Origin: Hydrogenovibrio sp.
GTDB taxonomy: Bacteria; Pseudomonadota; Gammaproteobacteria; Thiomicrospirales; Thiomicrospiraceae
Direction: 5' to 3'
DNA length: 64,000 bases
NCBI GenBank assembly: GCA_015484555.1
Contig: WFMZ01000027.1
Location: 1-64,000 of the forward strand
A program made the translations under genes and the position numbers. This document shows positions 46,774-56,485 of this stretch, piece by piece. The number at the start of each line of letters is the position of its first letter. Position 1 is the first letter of the stretch. The notes beneath the pieces were generated by a model. That model did not search any database. It saw nothing but the letters and a program-made list of their open reading frames with translations, and had not been told where the DNA came from.

Positions 46774-49602
46774 TTAAGCAAAGCTACGGCTTTCACCATC
46801 GCCATAAACGTTTTCAACACAACGATCACATAAGTTTTCATCTTCACTATGGCTACCCACATCTTCACGATGATGCCAACAACGGCCACACTTAGGTTTG
46901 TCTGATGCTTTTGGCTCAACAAATAAACCTGCCTTTTCTGATTCCACTGCTGCCGCTGTTTTATCTGCTAAAGGCAGTACGGTTGCTTCAGAGGTAATTA
47001 GCACAAAGCGTAATTCATCTTGTAAACGGTTTAATTTTTTAAATAAAGCTTCCTCTGCAAACAAAGTCACTTCAGCGGTTAGAGAGCCTTTAATAGCTCC
47101 TTCTTTGCGCAACACTTCAAGTTGTTTTGCCACCGCAGAGCGAACTTCAATCATTTCTGCCCAGTAGGCTGAATTCATTTCAGTGGTTTCATCTAATGCG
47201 GTTAAACCTGTGTACCATTCTGAAATAAAGATGGTATCGGTTCTGTCACCCGGAATTTGTGGCCAAATCTCTTCTGCCGTAAAGCTTAAAATAGGTGCTA
47301 TCCAACGAGTAAGGGCTTCAATAATATGATACAAAGCGGTTTGTGCTGAACGACGCGCCACACCATCTGACTTGCAAGTATATTGACGATCCTTAATCAC
47401 GTCTAAATAGAAAGCACCCAGTTCAACAGAACAGAAGTGAGTCACCGCTTGATAAATAGCATGGAAGTTATATTCTTCATAAGCCGTAATGACTTTTTCT
47501 TGAATAGCAGCCGCTTGACCAATTGCCCACTTATCCAATGGCAATAAGTCATCATAATTCAATGTATCCGTTTCGGGGTTAAAGCCATTTAAGTTGGCTA
47601 ATAAGAAGCGTGATGTATTACGAATACGACGATAAGCATCTGCAGTACGGCTAATAATTTCATCAGATACAGTCATTTCATAACGGTAGTCAGCAGCTGA
47701 AATCCATAGGCGTAAAATGTCTGCGCCATACTTGTTTGAAATATCTTGTGGCGCAACCACGTTCCCTTTCGACTTAGACATTTTTTTACCGTCTTTGTCC
47801 ACTGTGAAACCGTGTGTTAATACCTGCTTATAAGGCGCTTCATCTTTAATCGCTAAAGAAGTTAATAGAGAAGACTGGAACCAACCACGGTGCTGATCAG
47901 ACCCTTCTAAGTATAAGTCTGCTTTGCCAGGATAGCCTTCACGCTTAGCCAATACAGTGTAATGTGATACGCCAGAATCGAACCAAACATCTAAAATATC
48001 GGTTACCTGCTCGTAGTCATCAGCATCCTTACCCAACATCGCTTGCACATCTAAATCGTACCAAGCATCAATCGACTTTTCTTCAACCATTAAGGCAATT
48101 TTTTCCATCATTTCTAAGGTATTCGGATGCATTTCACCCGTTACCTTGTGAATGAAAATAGTGATTGGCACACCCCAGAAACGTTGGCGAGAAATACACC
48201 AGTCAGGGCGGCCATCAATCATGCCTTCAATACGAGATTGGCCTGTTTCAGGTACCCACTCAACGGTTTTAATAGCTGACATGGCTTGATCTCGCAAACC
48301 ATTTTCAGTCATGCTAATAAACCATTGTGGCGTTGCACGGAAAATAAGTGGCGTTTTAGTACGCCAGCAATGAGGGTAACTGTGCACAATATTTTGATGG
48401 TGCATTAAAGCATTGTGTTCTTTCAATACTTCAAGAACATGTGTATCCACTTTCAATACATTTTCACCTTCAAACAACGGTGTACCAGCAACAAAGTTAC
48501 CACGACCATCGACAGGGCAATCTACTTCTAAGCCATACTTTAGACCAACCGCGAAATCTTCCTGACCATGTCCAGGGGCAGTATGAACGGCTCCTGTACC
48601 TGCATCAGTCGTAACGTGGTCGCCTAAAATAAGTGGCACCACTCTTTCATAAAACGGGTGTTGTAATGACAGCATTTCAAACTGTGCACCTAGTGCAGTG
48701 GCTAAGACTTTGTAATCTTCAAAGCCCCATTTTTGCATAGAACTGTCTAATAGGTCTTCACCAATAAAGACTCTTTCTGACCCTTGCTCGCCATTCACCT
48801 GTACCAACACATAGTTGAGTTCAGGGTTAATGGATACCGCTTGGTTAGCCGGTAAAGTCCAAGGCGTTGTGGTCCAAATAACCACTGAAATAGTGCCTTC
48901 ACCTGTCTCTACTGGGTTGCCAAATGCTGACAGGAAAGCGCTTTCGTCTAACACCTTAAAGCGTACATCAATGGCATGAGACTTCTTATCTTCATACTCC
49001 ACTTCCGCTTCCGCTAAAGCCGAATGCCCACCAATACTCCAGTAAACGGGTTTAGTGCCTTTTACGATATGACCTTTTTCTAAAATCTTGGCAAAAGCTC
49101 GAATTTCATCGGCTTCAAACTTAAAGTCTTTGGTTAGGTAAGGATTTTGCCAGTCAGCGACCACACCCAAACGCTGAAAGTCAGCCATTTGGCCATCAAC
49201 CTGCTTTTGTGCATAGTCACGACAAGCTTGTCTAAATTCTGTGGCACCTATTTTCTGGCCAACTTTGCCTTTTTTCTTTTCAACATTTAACTCAATCGGC
49301 AAACCATGACAATCCCAACCAGGAACGATGGGCGCATCGTAACCATTAAGCCCTTTTGACTTAATAATCATATCTTTCAGCACTTTGTTTACAGCATGAC
49401 CAATGTGGATATTACCATTGGCATAAGGAGGACCATCATGCAAAATAAAGGTTGGACAACCGGACTTAGCTTCACGAATTTTCTGGTATAAGTCTGCTTG
49501 CAACCAAGCACTTACCTGCTTAGGCTCGCGGTTTGGCAACCCCCCACGCATAGGAAAATTAGTTTCAGGAAGGTTTAAAGTAGGCTTATAGTCAGTTGTC
49601 AT
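46774..49602 (-). CDS. ileS: Isoleucyl-tRNA synthetase
   Basis: Class I synthetase. HIGH motif in [21 protein letters not shown] in [12 protein letters not shown], editing domain with [11 protein letters not shown], and a C-terminal zinc finger [12 protein letters not shown]...CDRC. 942 aa, the usual bacterial length. Operon with ribF upstream and lspA downstream. Confidence 0.97.
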   Translation of the reverse strand: MTTDYKPTLNLPETNFPMRGGLPNREPKQVSAWLQADLYQKIREAKSGCPTFILHDGPPYANGNIHIGHAVNKVLKDMIIKSKGLNGYDAPIVPGWDCHGLPIELNVEKKKGKVGQKIGATEFRQACRDYAQKQVDGQMADFQRLGVVADWQNPYLTKDFKFEADEIRAFAKILEKGHIVKGTKPVYWSIGGHSALAEAEVEYEDKKSHAIDVRFKVLDESAFLSAFGNPVETGEGTISVVIWTTTPWTLPANQAVSINPELNYVLVQVNGEQGSERVFIGEDLLDSSMQKWGFEDYKVLATALGAQFEMLSLQHPFYERVVPLILGDHVTTDAGTGAVHTAPGHGQEDFAVGLKYGLEVDCPVDGRGNFVAGTPLFEGENVLKVDTHVLEVLKEHNALMHHQNIVHSYPHCWRTKTPLIFRATPQWFISMTENGLRDQAMSAIKTVEWVPETGQSRIEGMIDGRPDWCISRQRFWGVPITIFIHKVTGEMHPNTLEMMEKIALMVEEKSIDAWYDLDVQAMLGKDADDYEQVTDILDVWFDSGVSHYTVLAKREGYPGKADLYLEGSDQHRGWFQSSLLTSLAIKDEAPYKQVLTHGFTVDKDGKKMSKSKGNVVAPQDISNKYGADILRLWISAADYRYEMTVSDEIISRTADAYRRIRNTSRFLLANLNGFNPETDTLNYDDLLPLDKWAIGQAAAIQEKVITAYEEYNFHAIYQAVTHFCSVELGAFYLDVIKDRQYTCKSDGVARRSAQTALYHIIEALTRWIAPILSFTAEEIWPQIPGDRTDTIFISEWYTGLTALDETTEMNSAYWAEMIEVRSAVAKQLEVLRKEGAIKGSLTAEVTLFAEEALFKKLNRLQDELRFVLITSEATVLPLADKTAAAVESEKAGLFVEPKASDKPKCGRCWHHREDVGSHSEDENLCDRCVENVYGDGESRSFA

Positions 49603-49647
49603 AATCGTCTTTTAAGTTAAAGTTAGCTGTTTATAAAATAATAATAT

Positions 49648-50592
49648 TTAAGAATAATGTAGTTGTTGCTTAGCTTGTTCAACATCTTGTGTAATCTGTA
49701 TTTTGAGTTCATTTAAGCCATTAAATTTTTGTTCTGCTCGAATAAACTGGTGCAATGTCACACATACATGCTCGCCATAAACGTCGGCCTGCCAGTCAAA
49801 TAAATGCACTTCAATTGAAGGGCGAAGCCCATTTATTGTTGGGCGAATACCAATATTGGCCACGCCAGCCACAGGCTGTTCTGCCAATCCCGTAACGGTC
49901 ACGCTGAACACACCACTTAAAGGCATCTTCTGTCGTTTAGGGTTTAAATTCAAAGTTCTAAACCCTAGCTGACGGCCCAGTTTTTGGCCGTGCATTACTC
50001 GCCCTTGAAAAGCAAAAGGGCGACCTAGCAAATAGGCAGCTTGCTTTAAATCTGCTTGTGCTAAGGTTTGGCGAACGCGCGTACTACTGACTCTTTCACC
50101 TGCTACTTCAAATGTGGGGTGTTGTTCAACTATCATGCCTAACTTAGCGCCCTCCTGCTTTAGCAGTTGGAAGTTACCGGCACGATGCTGGCCAAATTTA
50201 AAGTCATCCCCTACAATCAGTTTTTTAACTTTAAGCTGGCCGACCAATAAGCCCTCAATAAAATCTAAAGGCATTTGGTTAGCAAAGTAATGATTGAAAC
50301 GGCATAGTAATACGACATCAACCAGCCCGCTCTGCTGTAAACAGTTCATTTTTTCACGAAAGTTCATTAGCCTAACGGGTGCCTTGTCGGCATTAAAAAA
50401 CTCTACCGGCAAAGGCTCAAACAACATCACGACGCTGGGTAAATTTTGGCTATCTGCTTCTTTGCGTAAATTCTTCAAGATTTGCTGATGCCCTAAATGC
50501 ACGCCATCAAAATTACCAATGGTTAGTACACAGCCTTTTGCTAAGTCAGCATGCTGTGATGCTAAATTGTATAACCCGCGAATTAATTTCAT
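49648..50592 (-). CDS. ribF: Bifunctional riboflavin kinase / FAD synthetase RibF
   Basis: Makes FMN and FAD from riboflavin. The N-terminal nucleotidyltransferase domain has LTIGNFDGVHLGHQQIL and VGDDFKFGQHRAGNF; the C-terminal kinase domain has GRVMHGQKLGRQLGFRTLNL and GVANIGIRPTI. 314 aa, normal. Between murJ and ileS, as is common. Confidence 0.96.
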   Translation of the reverse strand: MKLIRGLYNLASQHADLAKGCVLTIGNFDGVHLGHQQILKNLRKEADSQNLPSVVMLFEPLPVEFFNADKAPVRLMNFREKMNCLQQSGLVDVVLLCRFNHYFANQMPLDFIEGLLVGQLKVKKLIVGDDFKFGQHRAGNFQLLKQEGAKLGMIVEQHPTFEVAGERVSSTRVRQTLAQADLKQAAYLLGRPFAFQGRVMHGQKLGRQLGFRTLNLNPKRQKMPLSGVFSVTVTGLAEQPVAGVANIGIRPTINGLRPSIEVHLFDWQADVYGEHVCVTLHQFIRAEQKFNGLNELKIQITQDVEQAKQQLHYS

Positions 50593-50668
50593 GCTTCCTG
50601 TACAGTCACTGCCAATCTTCTTAATAAGCTGTTAATTATACTCTAAAGCATTGATTTGATACAAAGCT

Positions 50669-52222
50669 TTAATCTATGCTTTCCATCTTTTTTATACTCT
50701 GCTTTTGGAGCCTTAAGCCTAGTGAGTATAAAGTAATAGCGTATAAGATAATTGACACCAATACCAAGCCCATTAACCAGCTTAATCGCATGCCCGCACC
50801 AAATGCTTGCCAACTTGTCACCTCTGGCGTTGCCCAAACTAGAAAAACAGTCAAGACCAAGTTACCCATCACCACTTGAAAAGCCAGCTTCAACCAACCC
50901 GACAAAGGTTTAAAAACATCCGTTTTAACTAAGAACCAATACAATAAGCCCGCATTTACAAAAGCTGAAATAGAAGTCGCCGCCGCCAAGCCCACATGCG
51001 CGAAAGGCCCTATTAAAATTAAATTCATCACGATATTGGTTAACAAAGCAACAATAGCTACCTTAACAGGTGTTTTCATGTCTTTACGGGCATAAAAAGC
51101 GGGCGCTAATATTTTCACTAAAATAAAGCCCACCAAACCGAAAGAATAAGCCATTAAGCTCATGCCCGCCATATTCACATCATTTAAGGTAAAGGCTCCG
51201 TATAAGAATAAGGTAACCAACAAAGGCTTAGCCAATAGCAGCAGACCTAGCATCGCTGGCACACCAATAATTAACACCAAACGTAAAGAAAAATCTAAAT
51301 CCGCTTGAAACCCCTTCCAATCTTTGTTGGTGGCTTTTTTAGACAAGCCGGGCAACACAACAGTGGCTAAGGCCACGCCAAACACACCCAAGGGGAACTC
51401 CATTAAACGGTCTGAATAATACAACCAAGAAACCGAACCAGAGACCAAAAAAGAAGCCAAAATAGTATCCACCAATAAATTGATTTGCGCCACCGACACA
51501 CCAAACAAAGCAGGCAACATAAGGCGTTTTACTTCATCAACACCCGGGTCGGATCTCATGGTAGGTGATGGCAATAAACCTAGCTTAATTAAGAAAGGAA
51601 TATGAAATAACAGCTGTACCACGCCCGCAACCAATACACCCCAGGCCAACGCCATAATAGGCACGTCTAAATAAGGCGACACCCAAATAGCAAAGGAAAT
51701 TAGCGCTAGGTTTAAAAATACAGGGGTAAAAGCGGGCACGGCAAACTGATTATAGGTATTCATAATGGCGGAGGAAAATGCCACCAAAGAGATTAACAAA
51801 AGATAAGGAAAAGTAATGGACAACATATTTGATGCCAGCTGAAATTTTTCAGGGTCATCCATAAAGCCAGGCGCAAACACCATCATCCACAAACTAGAAC
51901 CAAACACACCAAAAGCAGTTAGTAGCAACAACACTCCCGCTAACCGGAAACTAATGGCGTCCACTAATTTTTGAACGGCGGCTTTACCGCCCTTCTCTTT
52001 TGCTTCTGCCAATATAGGGATAAAAGCTTGGGAAAAAGCGCCTTCTGCAAACAAGCGTCGGAAAAAATTAGGGATTTTAAAGGCAACAAAAAAAGCGTCG
52101 GCGCCATTAGAGGCACCAAAATAACGAGCAATCACCATATCTCGAACAAAGCCGAGCATACGAGAAATCATCGTCATACTGCCCACTGTGGCGGCGGCTT
52201 TAATCATTCTAGTCAAGGTCAA
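50669..52222 (-). CDS. murJ: Lipid II flippase MurJ
   Basis: Exports lipid II across the inner membrane. 14 hydrophobic segments; the MOP-superfamily opening SRMLGFVRDMVIARYFGASNGADAFFVAFKIPNFFRRLFAEGAFSQAFIP is characteristic, with the functionally important Arg residues in RMLGFVRD and FRRLFAEGAF. 517 aa. First gene of murJ-ribF-ileS-lspA. Confidence 0.95.
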   Translation of the reverse strand: MTLTRMIKAAATVGSMTMISRMLGFVRDMVIARYFGASNGADAFFVAFKIPNFFRRLFAEGAFSQAFIPILAEAKEKGGKAAVQKLVDAISFRLAGVLLLLTAFGVFGSSLWMMVFAPGFMDDPEKFQLASNMLSITFPYLLLISLVAFSSAIMNTYNQFAVPAFTPVFLNLALISFAIWVSPYLDVPIMALAWGVLVAGVVQLLFHIPFLIKLGLLPSPTMRSDPGVDEVKRLMLPALFGVSVAQINLLVDTILASFLVSGSVSWLYYSDRLMEFPLGVFGVALATVVLPGLSKKATNKDWKGFQADLDFSLRLVLIIGVPAMLGLLLLAKPLLVTLFLYGAFTLNDVNMAGMSLMAYSFGLVGFILVKILAPAFYARKDMKTPVKVAIVALLTNIVMNLILIGPFAHVGLAAATSISAFVNAGLLYWFLVKTDVFKPLSGWLKLAFQVVMGNLVLTVFLVWATPEVTSWQAFGAGMRLSWLMGLVLVSIILYAITLYSLGLRLQKQSIKKMESID

Positions 52223-52315
52223 TTTTCCTACAAAATGGGGCTATTAAATGAGAATAGTATTGTACCGCAATCCCAACAAACACATAATTTTTCATTAAAC
52301 ATACCCTGCAAACCT

Positions 52316-52366
52316 AAAAATCACCAGGGGTGGTCTACAACATGACACTCACCTCTGGTGATTTTT
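52316..52366. repeat. Inverted pair of dispersed repeats between rpsT and murJ
   Basis: AAAAATCACCAGGGGTGGT (52316-52334) faces ACTCACCTCTGGTGATTTTT (52347-52366) across 12 bases, GGTGG ends inward. Both use the CACC variant. The pair can fold as one hairpin with ~18-bp arms. Confidence 0.85.
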
Positions 52367-52387
52367 ATATTTCAAAGGTTTTTAGCT

Positions 52388-52430
52388 TTAATGGGGACGC
52401 TACCCTTTTTTAATGGGGACGCTACCCTTT
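52388..52430. repeat. Tandem GGGGACGCTACCC repeat
   Basis: TTAATGGGGACGCTACCCTTTT occurs twice in a row. A related GGGTACCGTCCCC is at 55781. The core is a near-palindrome (GGGG-ACGCTA-CCC). Similar motifs are known next to REP-associated transposases, but no transposase is present here. Confidence 0.75.
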
Positions 52431-52443
52431 AAAAATTAGATAT

Positions 52444-52475
52444 AAAAAAACCGGGCTAAACCCGGTTTCTTTTTT
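52444..52475 (-). terminator. Rho-independent terminator of rpsT
   Basis: AAAAAAACCGGG-CTAAA-CCCGGTTTCTTTTTT: a 7-bp GC-rich stem plus A/T flanks just beyond the rpsT stop. Confidence 0.9.
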
Positions 52476-52493
52476 GAACGTTGAAACTAAAGC

Positions 52494-52754
52494 TTATAGT
52501 GCTTTAATTCTAGCGTTCAAACGAGATTTAGTACGTGCCGCTTTGTTCTTAGCAACCAGACCCTTACGAGCCATTCCGTCTAAACCAGACTGTGCTGCGC
52601 GGAAAGCTGTGTTCGCAGCTTCCTTGTCACCAGCTTCAATTAACGTTAGTACTTTCTTAACTGTGGTACGCATTGCTGCACGAAGGTTGTTATTGTGTAC
52701 GCGACTCTTTTCTGCTTGACGTGCTCTTTTAGTAGCTTGTGCTGAGTTTGCCAT
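52494..52754 (-). CDS. rpsT: 30S ribosomal protein S20
   Basis: 86 aa, basic, helical: [30 protein letters not shown], and the C-terminal [22 protein letters not shown]. Normal length. Monocistronic with its own terminator; a perfect 7-bp inverted repeat lies in the leader region about 40-57 bases upstream. Confidence 0.97.
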   Translation of the reverse strand: MANSAQATKRARQAEKSRVHNNNLRAAMRTTVKKVLTLIEAGDKEAANTAFRAAQSGLDGMARKGLVAKNKAARTKSRLNARIKAL

Positions 52755-52793
52755 TATATTTCTCCATAAATTGTTTAAGTTTTCAGTAATTTA

Positions 52794-52811
52794 TGTCGAT
52801 ACGCATCGACA
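52794..52811. promoter_or_regulatory. Perfect palindrome upstream of rpsT
   Basis: TGTCGAT-ACGC-ATCGACA, 7-bp arms around four bases, 40 bases upstream of the rpsT start. Might be a leader hairpin used for S20 autoregulation or an operator; neither can be told from sequence alone. Confidence 0.4.
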
Positions 52812-52996
52812 ACAACAACGTCCTTAGAGGGCTAAATCTCTTCGAAAATCATCTAAATGTTTGAAAGGATTGCGGGATTATGCACAGAAACCCCTTTCCT
52901 GTCAACTTTTATTAATAGTACACCTTACTATAGTTATTACTCTAGGTAAAAAAGTTTATGATATAGTGGGTTTTAAAAATGATGGAATAAATAAGA

Positions 52997-54289
52997 ATGA
53001 GATCAATAGGACTTTTAGGCGCTATTTCCATTGGAATTGGCGGCATGGTAGGTGGCGGTATATTTGCTGTTTTAGGCGAAGCCGTCTCTCTAGCCGGTGG
53101 CGCCACTGCCATTGCCTTCGCAGTAGCAGGCTTAGTTGCCTTACTAAGTGCCTACTCGTATGTAAAACTATCTGTCACATACCAAAGCAAAGGAGGAACC
53201 GTTGCCTTTATAGATAAAGCATTTGGAGACAATGTATTGTCTGGTTCAGTCAATCTAATATTATGGCTAAGCTATTTGGTCACCATCTCGCTTTATGCAA
53301 CGGCATTTGCCTCATACGGTGAAACATTTTTCACCAATAAGTCGCCTTTAATACATCATGGCCTCATTACCGTTGCCATTATTTTGCCCGCTATTATCAA
53401 CCTAGTCAGCGCCTCTTTTGTGGGTAAGTCTGAAACCATTATCGTGGCGATCAAAGTATCCTTATTAGTTTTAGTCATCGTGGCTGGTGCTTCCTACGTT
53501 GACCCACAACGAATAGCGGTAGACCATTGGGAAGCGCCCTTATCGATTATCACAGCAGGCATGATTATTTTTGTCGCCTATGAAGGCTTTGAACTGATTG
53601 CTAATTCTGCAGAAGATATTAAAAATCCTACTAAAAATTTACCTCGTGCTTTTTACGCCTCTGTTACCATCGTTATTGCGCTTTATATTGCTATCTCTAT
53701 TATTACAGTTGGAAATGTCCCCACAGAAACCTTAGTAAAAGCAAAAGATTACGCGCTTGCCGTAGCAGCCAAGCCCTCACTAGGCCATACGGGCTTCGTA
53801 TTGGTCGCCATTGCTGCGCTTCTTTCAACATTTTCAGCTATTAACGCAACCATCTATGGAAATGCACGATTAGGCGTTATCATTGCCAAAGATAAAAAAC
53901 TACCCAAACAACTCATGGCATCTAAAAATGGTGTCCCTTTTATGGGGGTTATTTACACACTTATTTTTAGTTTAGTGTTAGCAAATAGTATCAACTTGAC
54001 TGAAATAGCCATTATTGGCAGCGCCGGATTTTTACTGATATTCTTTCTAGTCAATTTAAGTGCCTATAAACTACGTAAAGAGATAGGGGCAAACCGCCTG
54101 ATCGTCACGACCTCTTCTACCCTTACCTTCCTGTCATTATTTATTTTGCTGTACCACACCTACACATCTAATCCACAGGCCGTCATTATTTTTATGGCTT
54201 TCATTATATTTTCACTGGTATTTGAGGGAGTATATGGGAAGTACGGAAAATATGAAGCCAAAAAAATATTGATGAAAAATAAGCTTTAA
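52997..54289 (+). CDS. APC-family amino acid permease
   Basis: 430 aa, about 12 membrane segments. LLGAISIGIGGMVGGGIFAVLGEAV is the first-helix substrate-binding motif of APC transporters (GxGxxGGIF); FVAYEGFELIANSAEDIKNPTKNLPRA is the conserved loop after helix 6. Likely a proton-driven amino acid or amine transporter; substrate unknown. The gene is single, facing rlmH convergently with a 23-base gap. Confidence 0.85.
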   Translation: MRSIGLLGAISIGIGGMVGGGIFAVLGEAVSLAGGATAIAFAVAGLVALLSAYSYVKLSVTYQSKGGTVAFIDKAFGDNVLSGSVNLILWLSYLVTISLYATAFASYGETFFTNKSPLIHHGLITVAIILPAIINLVSASFVGKSETIIVAIKVSLLVLVIVAGASYVDPQRIAVDHWEAPLSIITAGMIIFVAYEGFELIANSAEDIKNPTKNLPRAFYASVTIVIALYIAISIITVGNVPTETLVKAKDYALAVAAKPSLGHTGFVLVAIAALLSTFSAINATIYGNARLGVIIAKDKKLPKQLMASKNGVPFMGVIYTLIFSLVLANSINLTEIAIIGSAGFLLIFFLVNLSAYKLRKEIGANRLIVTTSSTLTFLSLFILLYHTYTSNPQAVIIFMAFIIFSLVFEGVYGKYGKYEAKKILMKNKL

Positions 54290-54312
54290 ATGATAGCTAC
54301 TTTTAAAAGCAT

Positions 54313-54783
54313 TTATTCTCGGTGATAAGGGTGATTTTGAATAACAGACCAAGCACGATAAATTTGTTCAGCAACCAAAACGCGCACCATTGGGTGCGGT
54401 AAAGTCAGCTTCGACAAACTCCATTTCCAAGTCGCTTTTTGAATAAGGTCAGCATGCAAACCATCTGGCCCGCCCACCACTAAAGCGATATCTTGACCGT
54501 TACCCAACCAAGACTCTAGCTTATCGGCAAACTTTAAGGTACTTGGTTGCTGACCATTTTCATCTAAAATGACCAAAGCCGCGCCTTTCGGAATTGCGAC
54601 TTCAATACGCTTTGCTTCTTCAACCTTGTATTTATCGACAGAACCGGTTTTACCTCTTGTCGCCATGGGTAGCTCTACCAGTTTTAACTGGCAAGCTTTT
54701 GGCAAACGCTTTTCATACTCTGCATAGCCGGTTTGTACCCATTTAGGCATTTTCTGCCCAACAACAATGAAGTGAATAACCAA
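54313..54783 (-). CDS. rlmH: 23S rRNA pseudouridine(1915) N3-methyltransferase RlmH
   Basis: SPOUT methyltransferase. Knot motifs LVVGGPDGLH and LSKLTLPHPMVRVLVAEQIYRAWSV are complete. The ORF-track start (54825) lies inside rsfS. The TTG at 54783, two bases after the rsfS stop, gives MVIHFIVVGQKMPKWVQTGY, which aligns position by position with the E. coli start [20 protein letters not shown], so TTG initiation coupled to rsfS is preferred (156 aa, close to the usual 155). Confidence 0.92.
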   Translation of the reverse strand: MVIHFIVVGQKMPKWVQTGYAEYEKRLPKACQLKLVELPMATRGKTGSVDKYKVEEAKRIEVAIPKGAALVILDENGQQPSTLKFADKLESWLGNGQDIALVVGGPDGLHADLIQKATWKWSLSKLTLPHPMVRVLVAEQIYRAWSVIQNHPYHRE

Positions 54784-54785
54784 AA

Positions 54786-55133
54786 TTAAGCTTCTGTATC
54801 TGAACGATCTGGCGCCATGCTCCATAGCTTCTCTAGCTGGTAACGCTCGCGAGTGGCTTCGGTCATTACATGCACGACGGCATTATTTAAATCAATTAAC
54901 ATCCACTGTGGATCTTGAGTCGTTTCAATCCCTAAAGGCGGGCGGTCAATATCTTTAAATGCTTGTGCAACCGCATTACCGTTAGCTTTTACGTGTGTGG
55001 TTGATGTACCAGTGGCAATAATCATTAAGTCCGTAAACGAGCTAATGCCTTCTACGTCAATGACTTGAATGTCTCTCGCTTTTCCATCTTCTAGGGTTTT
55101 AACCACTAGGTCTTGTACTGCTTGCTTATTCAT
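54786..55133 (-). CDS. rsfS: Ribosomal silencing factor RsfS
   Basis: Binds L14 and blocks 30S-50S joining during starvation. DIQVIDVEGISSFTDLMIIATGTSTTHVKA and PQWMLIDLNNAVVHVMTEATRERYQLEKLW are the family core. The Met at 55133 (MNKQAVQDLVV) is preferred over 55148; it lies inside the last codons of nadD. 115 aa. Confidence 0.92.
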   Translation of the reverse strand: MNKQAVQDLVVKTLEDGKARDIQVIDVEGISSFTDLMIIATGTSTTHVKANGNAVAQAFKDIDRPPLGIETTQDPQWMLIDLNNAVVHVMTEATRERYQLEKLWSMAPDRSDTEA

Positions 55134-55761
55134 TTGTTTGTCTCTCATATAAATGTATTTGGTTAATATAATCTTCTACGACTTGGGGCAGGCTGTCTGC
55201 ACCCAAGTTATTTTGTTGAATGTTCTGTTTTATCTCTGTTGAACTTAAATCAATCAAGCTCACATCTTGTTTCATTATCTGGCCAGTCTTTGCGCTAAAC
55301 TGCACTACTTTACGCGCTTCCCACAACTCCCTCTCAATGCCTTGTTCAGATAACACAGCACCAGGGCGGCCCATAATTACCAGATTGGCAAGGGTTAAAA
55401 TCTTCTCGTATTGATGCCACCGCGAGAAATCATTAAAAACATCCGCCCCCAACATCAGCACCAAACTATCATTTGGAAAGCAGGTTTGCAGGGCGCTCAA
55501 GGTATCCACCATAAAAGAAGGACCCGAACGTTTTACTTCAATATCATCTAACACAAACCCGTCAATATTTTGAATGGCTAACGCAGTCATTTCACAACGT
55601 TGTTGCGCAGAAGCTAGGGGGATTTTACCCAACACAGGCTGGCAAGCAGGAATGAATCGTACTTCATCCAAGCCTAGATTCTGCATCACTTCATAAGCAG
55701 GCTTTAGATGACCGAAATGAATCGGGTCAAAGGTTCCACCATTGATACCAATTTGTTTCAT
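55126..55761 (-). CDS. nadD: Nicotinate-nucleotide adenylyltransferase NadD
   Basis: Adenylates NaMN toward NAD. GINGGTFDPIHFGHLKPAYEV with the HxGH motif, LMLGADVFNDFSRWHQYEKIL and the C-terminal SSTEIKQNI (ISST-like) are typical. Start at MKQIGINGG (55761) rather than the ORF-track Met five codons earlier. 211 aa. Operon nadD-rsfS-rlmH with overlaps. Confidence 0.94.
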   Translation of the reverse strand: MKQIGINGGTFDPIHFGHLKPAYEVMQNLGLDEVRFIPACQPVLGKIPLASAQQRCEMTALAIQNIDGFVLDDIEVKRSGPSFMVDTLSALQTCFPNDSLVLMLGADVFNDFSRWHQYEKILTLANLVIMGRPGAVLSEQGIERELWEARKVVQFSAKTGQIMKQDVSLIDLSSTEIKQNIQQNNLGADSLPQVVEDYINQIHLYERQTNE

Positions 55762-55780
55762 CGCGCCTACCTTCACTCAT

Positions 55781-55801
55781 AAAAGGGTACCGTCCCCTTT
55801 T
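55781..55801. repeat. GGGTACCGTCCCC motif
   Basis: AAAAGGGTACCGTCCCCTTTT is a near-palindrome related to the tandem GGGGACGCTACCC repeat at 52388. It sits between divergent nadD and the DnaJ-related gene. Confidence 0.6.
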
Positions 55802-55840
55802 ATGCCTTCACACTTAATTAATTTTAGGTATTATACAAGT

Positions 55841-56485
55841 ATGCAGACTAAATCTTTGAAAAATCCTGTTATTCCCATCGAACTGAAACAATTTCTTTGG
55901 CAGTATTTTGCCAGCCACCCAACTAGCAGTGAATTTGAACTGTTAAAAAGTTTACAACAAGCTGGCTTTTCAGAGTTCAGTACATCCTTTGAACCCTTAG
56001 TTTTATTTCGTTCTCACTTCCTGTTGTTTCATATTTTATTTCGACTACAAGATGAATGGTTTACAGAAGACATCGCCATCTTAGAAATAAACAGTACCAA
56101 AATTACCTTTAAACCTTATGTAAACCCGACTGAAAGTCAAAAACCGCCAGGGGTGGTCTCGGTCATCAATCAAGATGCTCAGTTAAAAGCTTACTATTTA
56201 GACTATTCAGAGTTCTTAAATACCCAAGAAGAAGATGTGGTGACGCTATTAAGCGATTTCTGGATTAAATATGCCCAATTACCCGAAGAAAGTGAACGAC
56301 AAGCTGCCCTATCGCTGTTAAAAATTGAAATTCCTTTTAAAGAACTCACTAGAGCAGACATAAAAAAAGCCTATCAAAAGGCTTGTTATTTACACCACCC
56401 TGATAAAGGCGGTGATGCAGATAAGTTTGTGCTTATCCTAAATGCCTACCAACTATTGAAGCTAGACATTCAAGATTTTATTTAG
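55841..56485 (+). CDS. DnaJ-related protein with C-terminal J domain
   Basis: 214 aa from the ATG at 55841; the ORF-track frame begins 33 codons earlier and runs through the GGGTACC repeat. The N-terminal ~160 residues match the DNAJ-related family layout (FLWQYFASHPTSSEFELLKSL, LFRSHFLLFHILFRLQDEW). The C-terminal J domain has RADIKKAYQKACYLHHPDKGG with the HPD tripeptide, so it should stimulate an Hsp70. A dispersed repeat is embedded in frame (QKPPGVVS). Its stop overlaps the 3' end of the convergent OmpA-family gene by eight bases. Confidence 0.8.
   Translation: MQTKSLKNPVIPIELKQFLWQYFASHPTSSEFELLKSLQQAGFSEFSTSFEPLVLFRSHFLLFHILFRLQDEWFTEDIAILEINSTKITFKPYVNPTESQKPPGVVSVINQDAQLKAYYLDYSEFLNTQEEDVVTLLSDFWIKYAQLPEESERQAALSLLKIEIPFKELTRADIKKAYQKACYLHHPDKGGDADKFVLILNAYQLLKLDIQDFI
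56139..56157 (+). repeat. Dispersed repeat copy inside the DnaJ-related gene
   Basis: AAAAACCGCCAGGGGTGGT differs by one base from the consensus and is translated as KPPGVV at about residue 100-105, in a linker-like stretch between the N-terminal and middle parts. Confidence 0.75.

Noticed and set aside
52388-52430. Remnant insertion sequence at the tandem GGGGACGCTACCC repeat
   Set aside because: No transposase fragment, target duplication or long terminal inverted repeats are visible around it.
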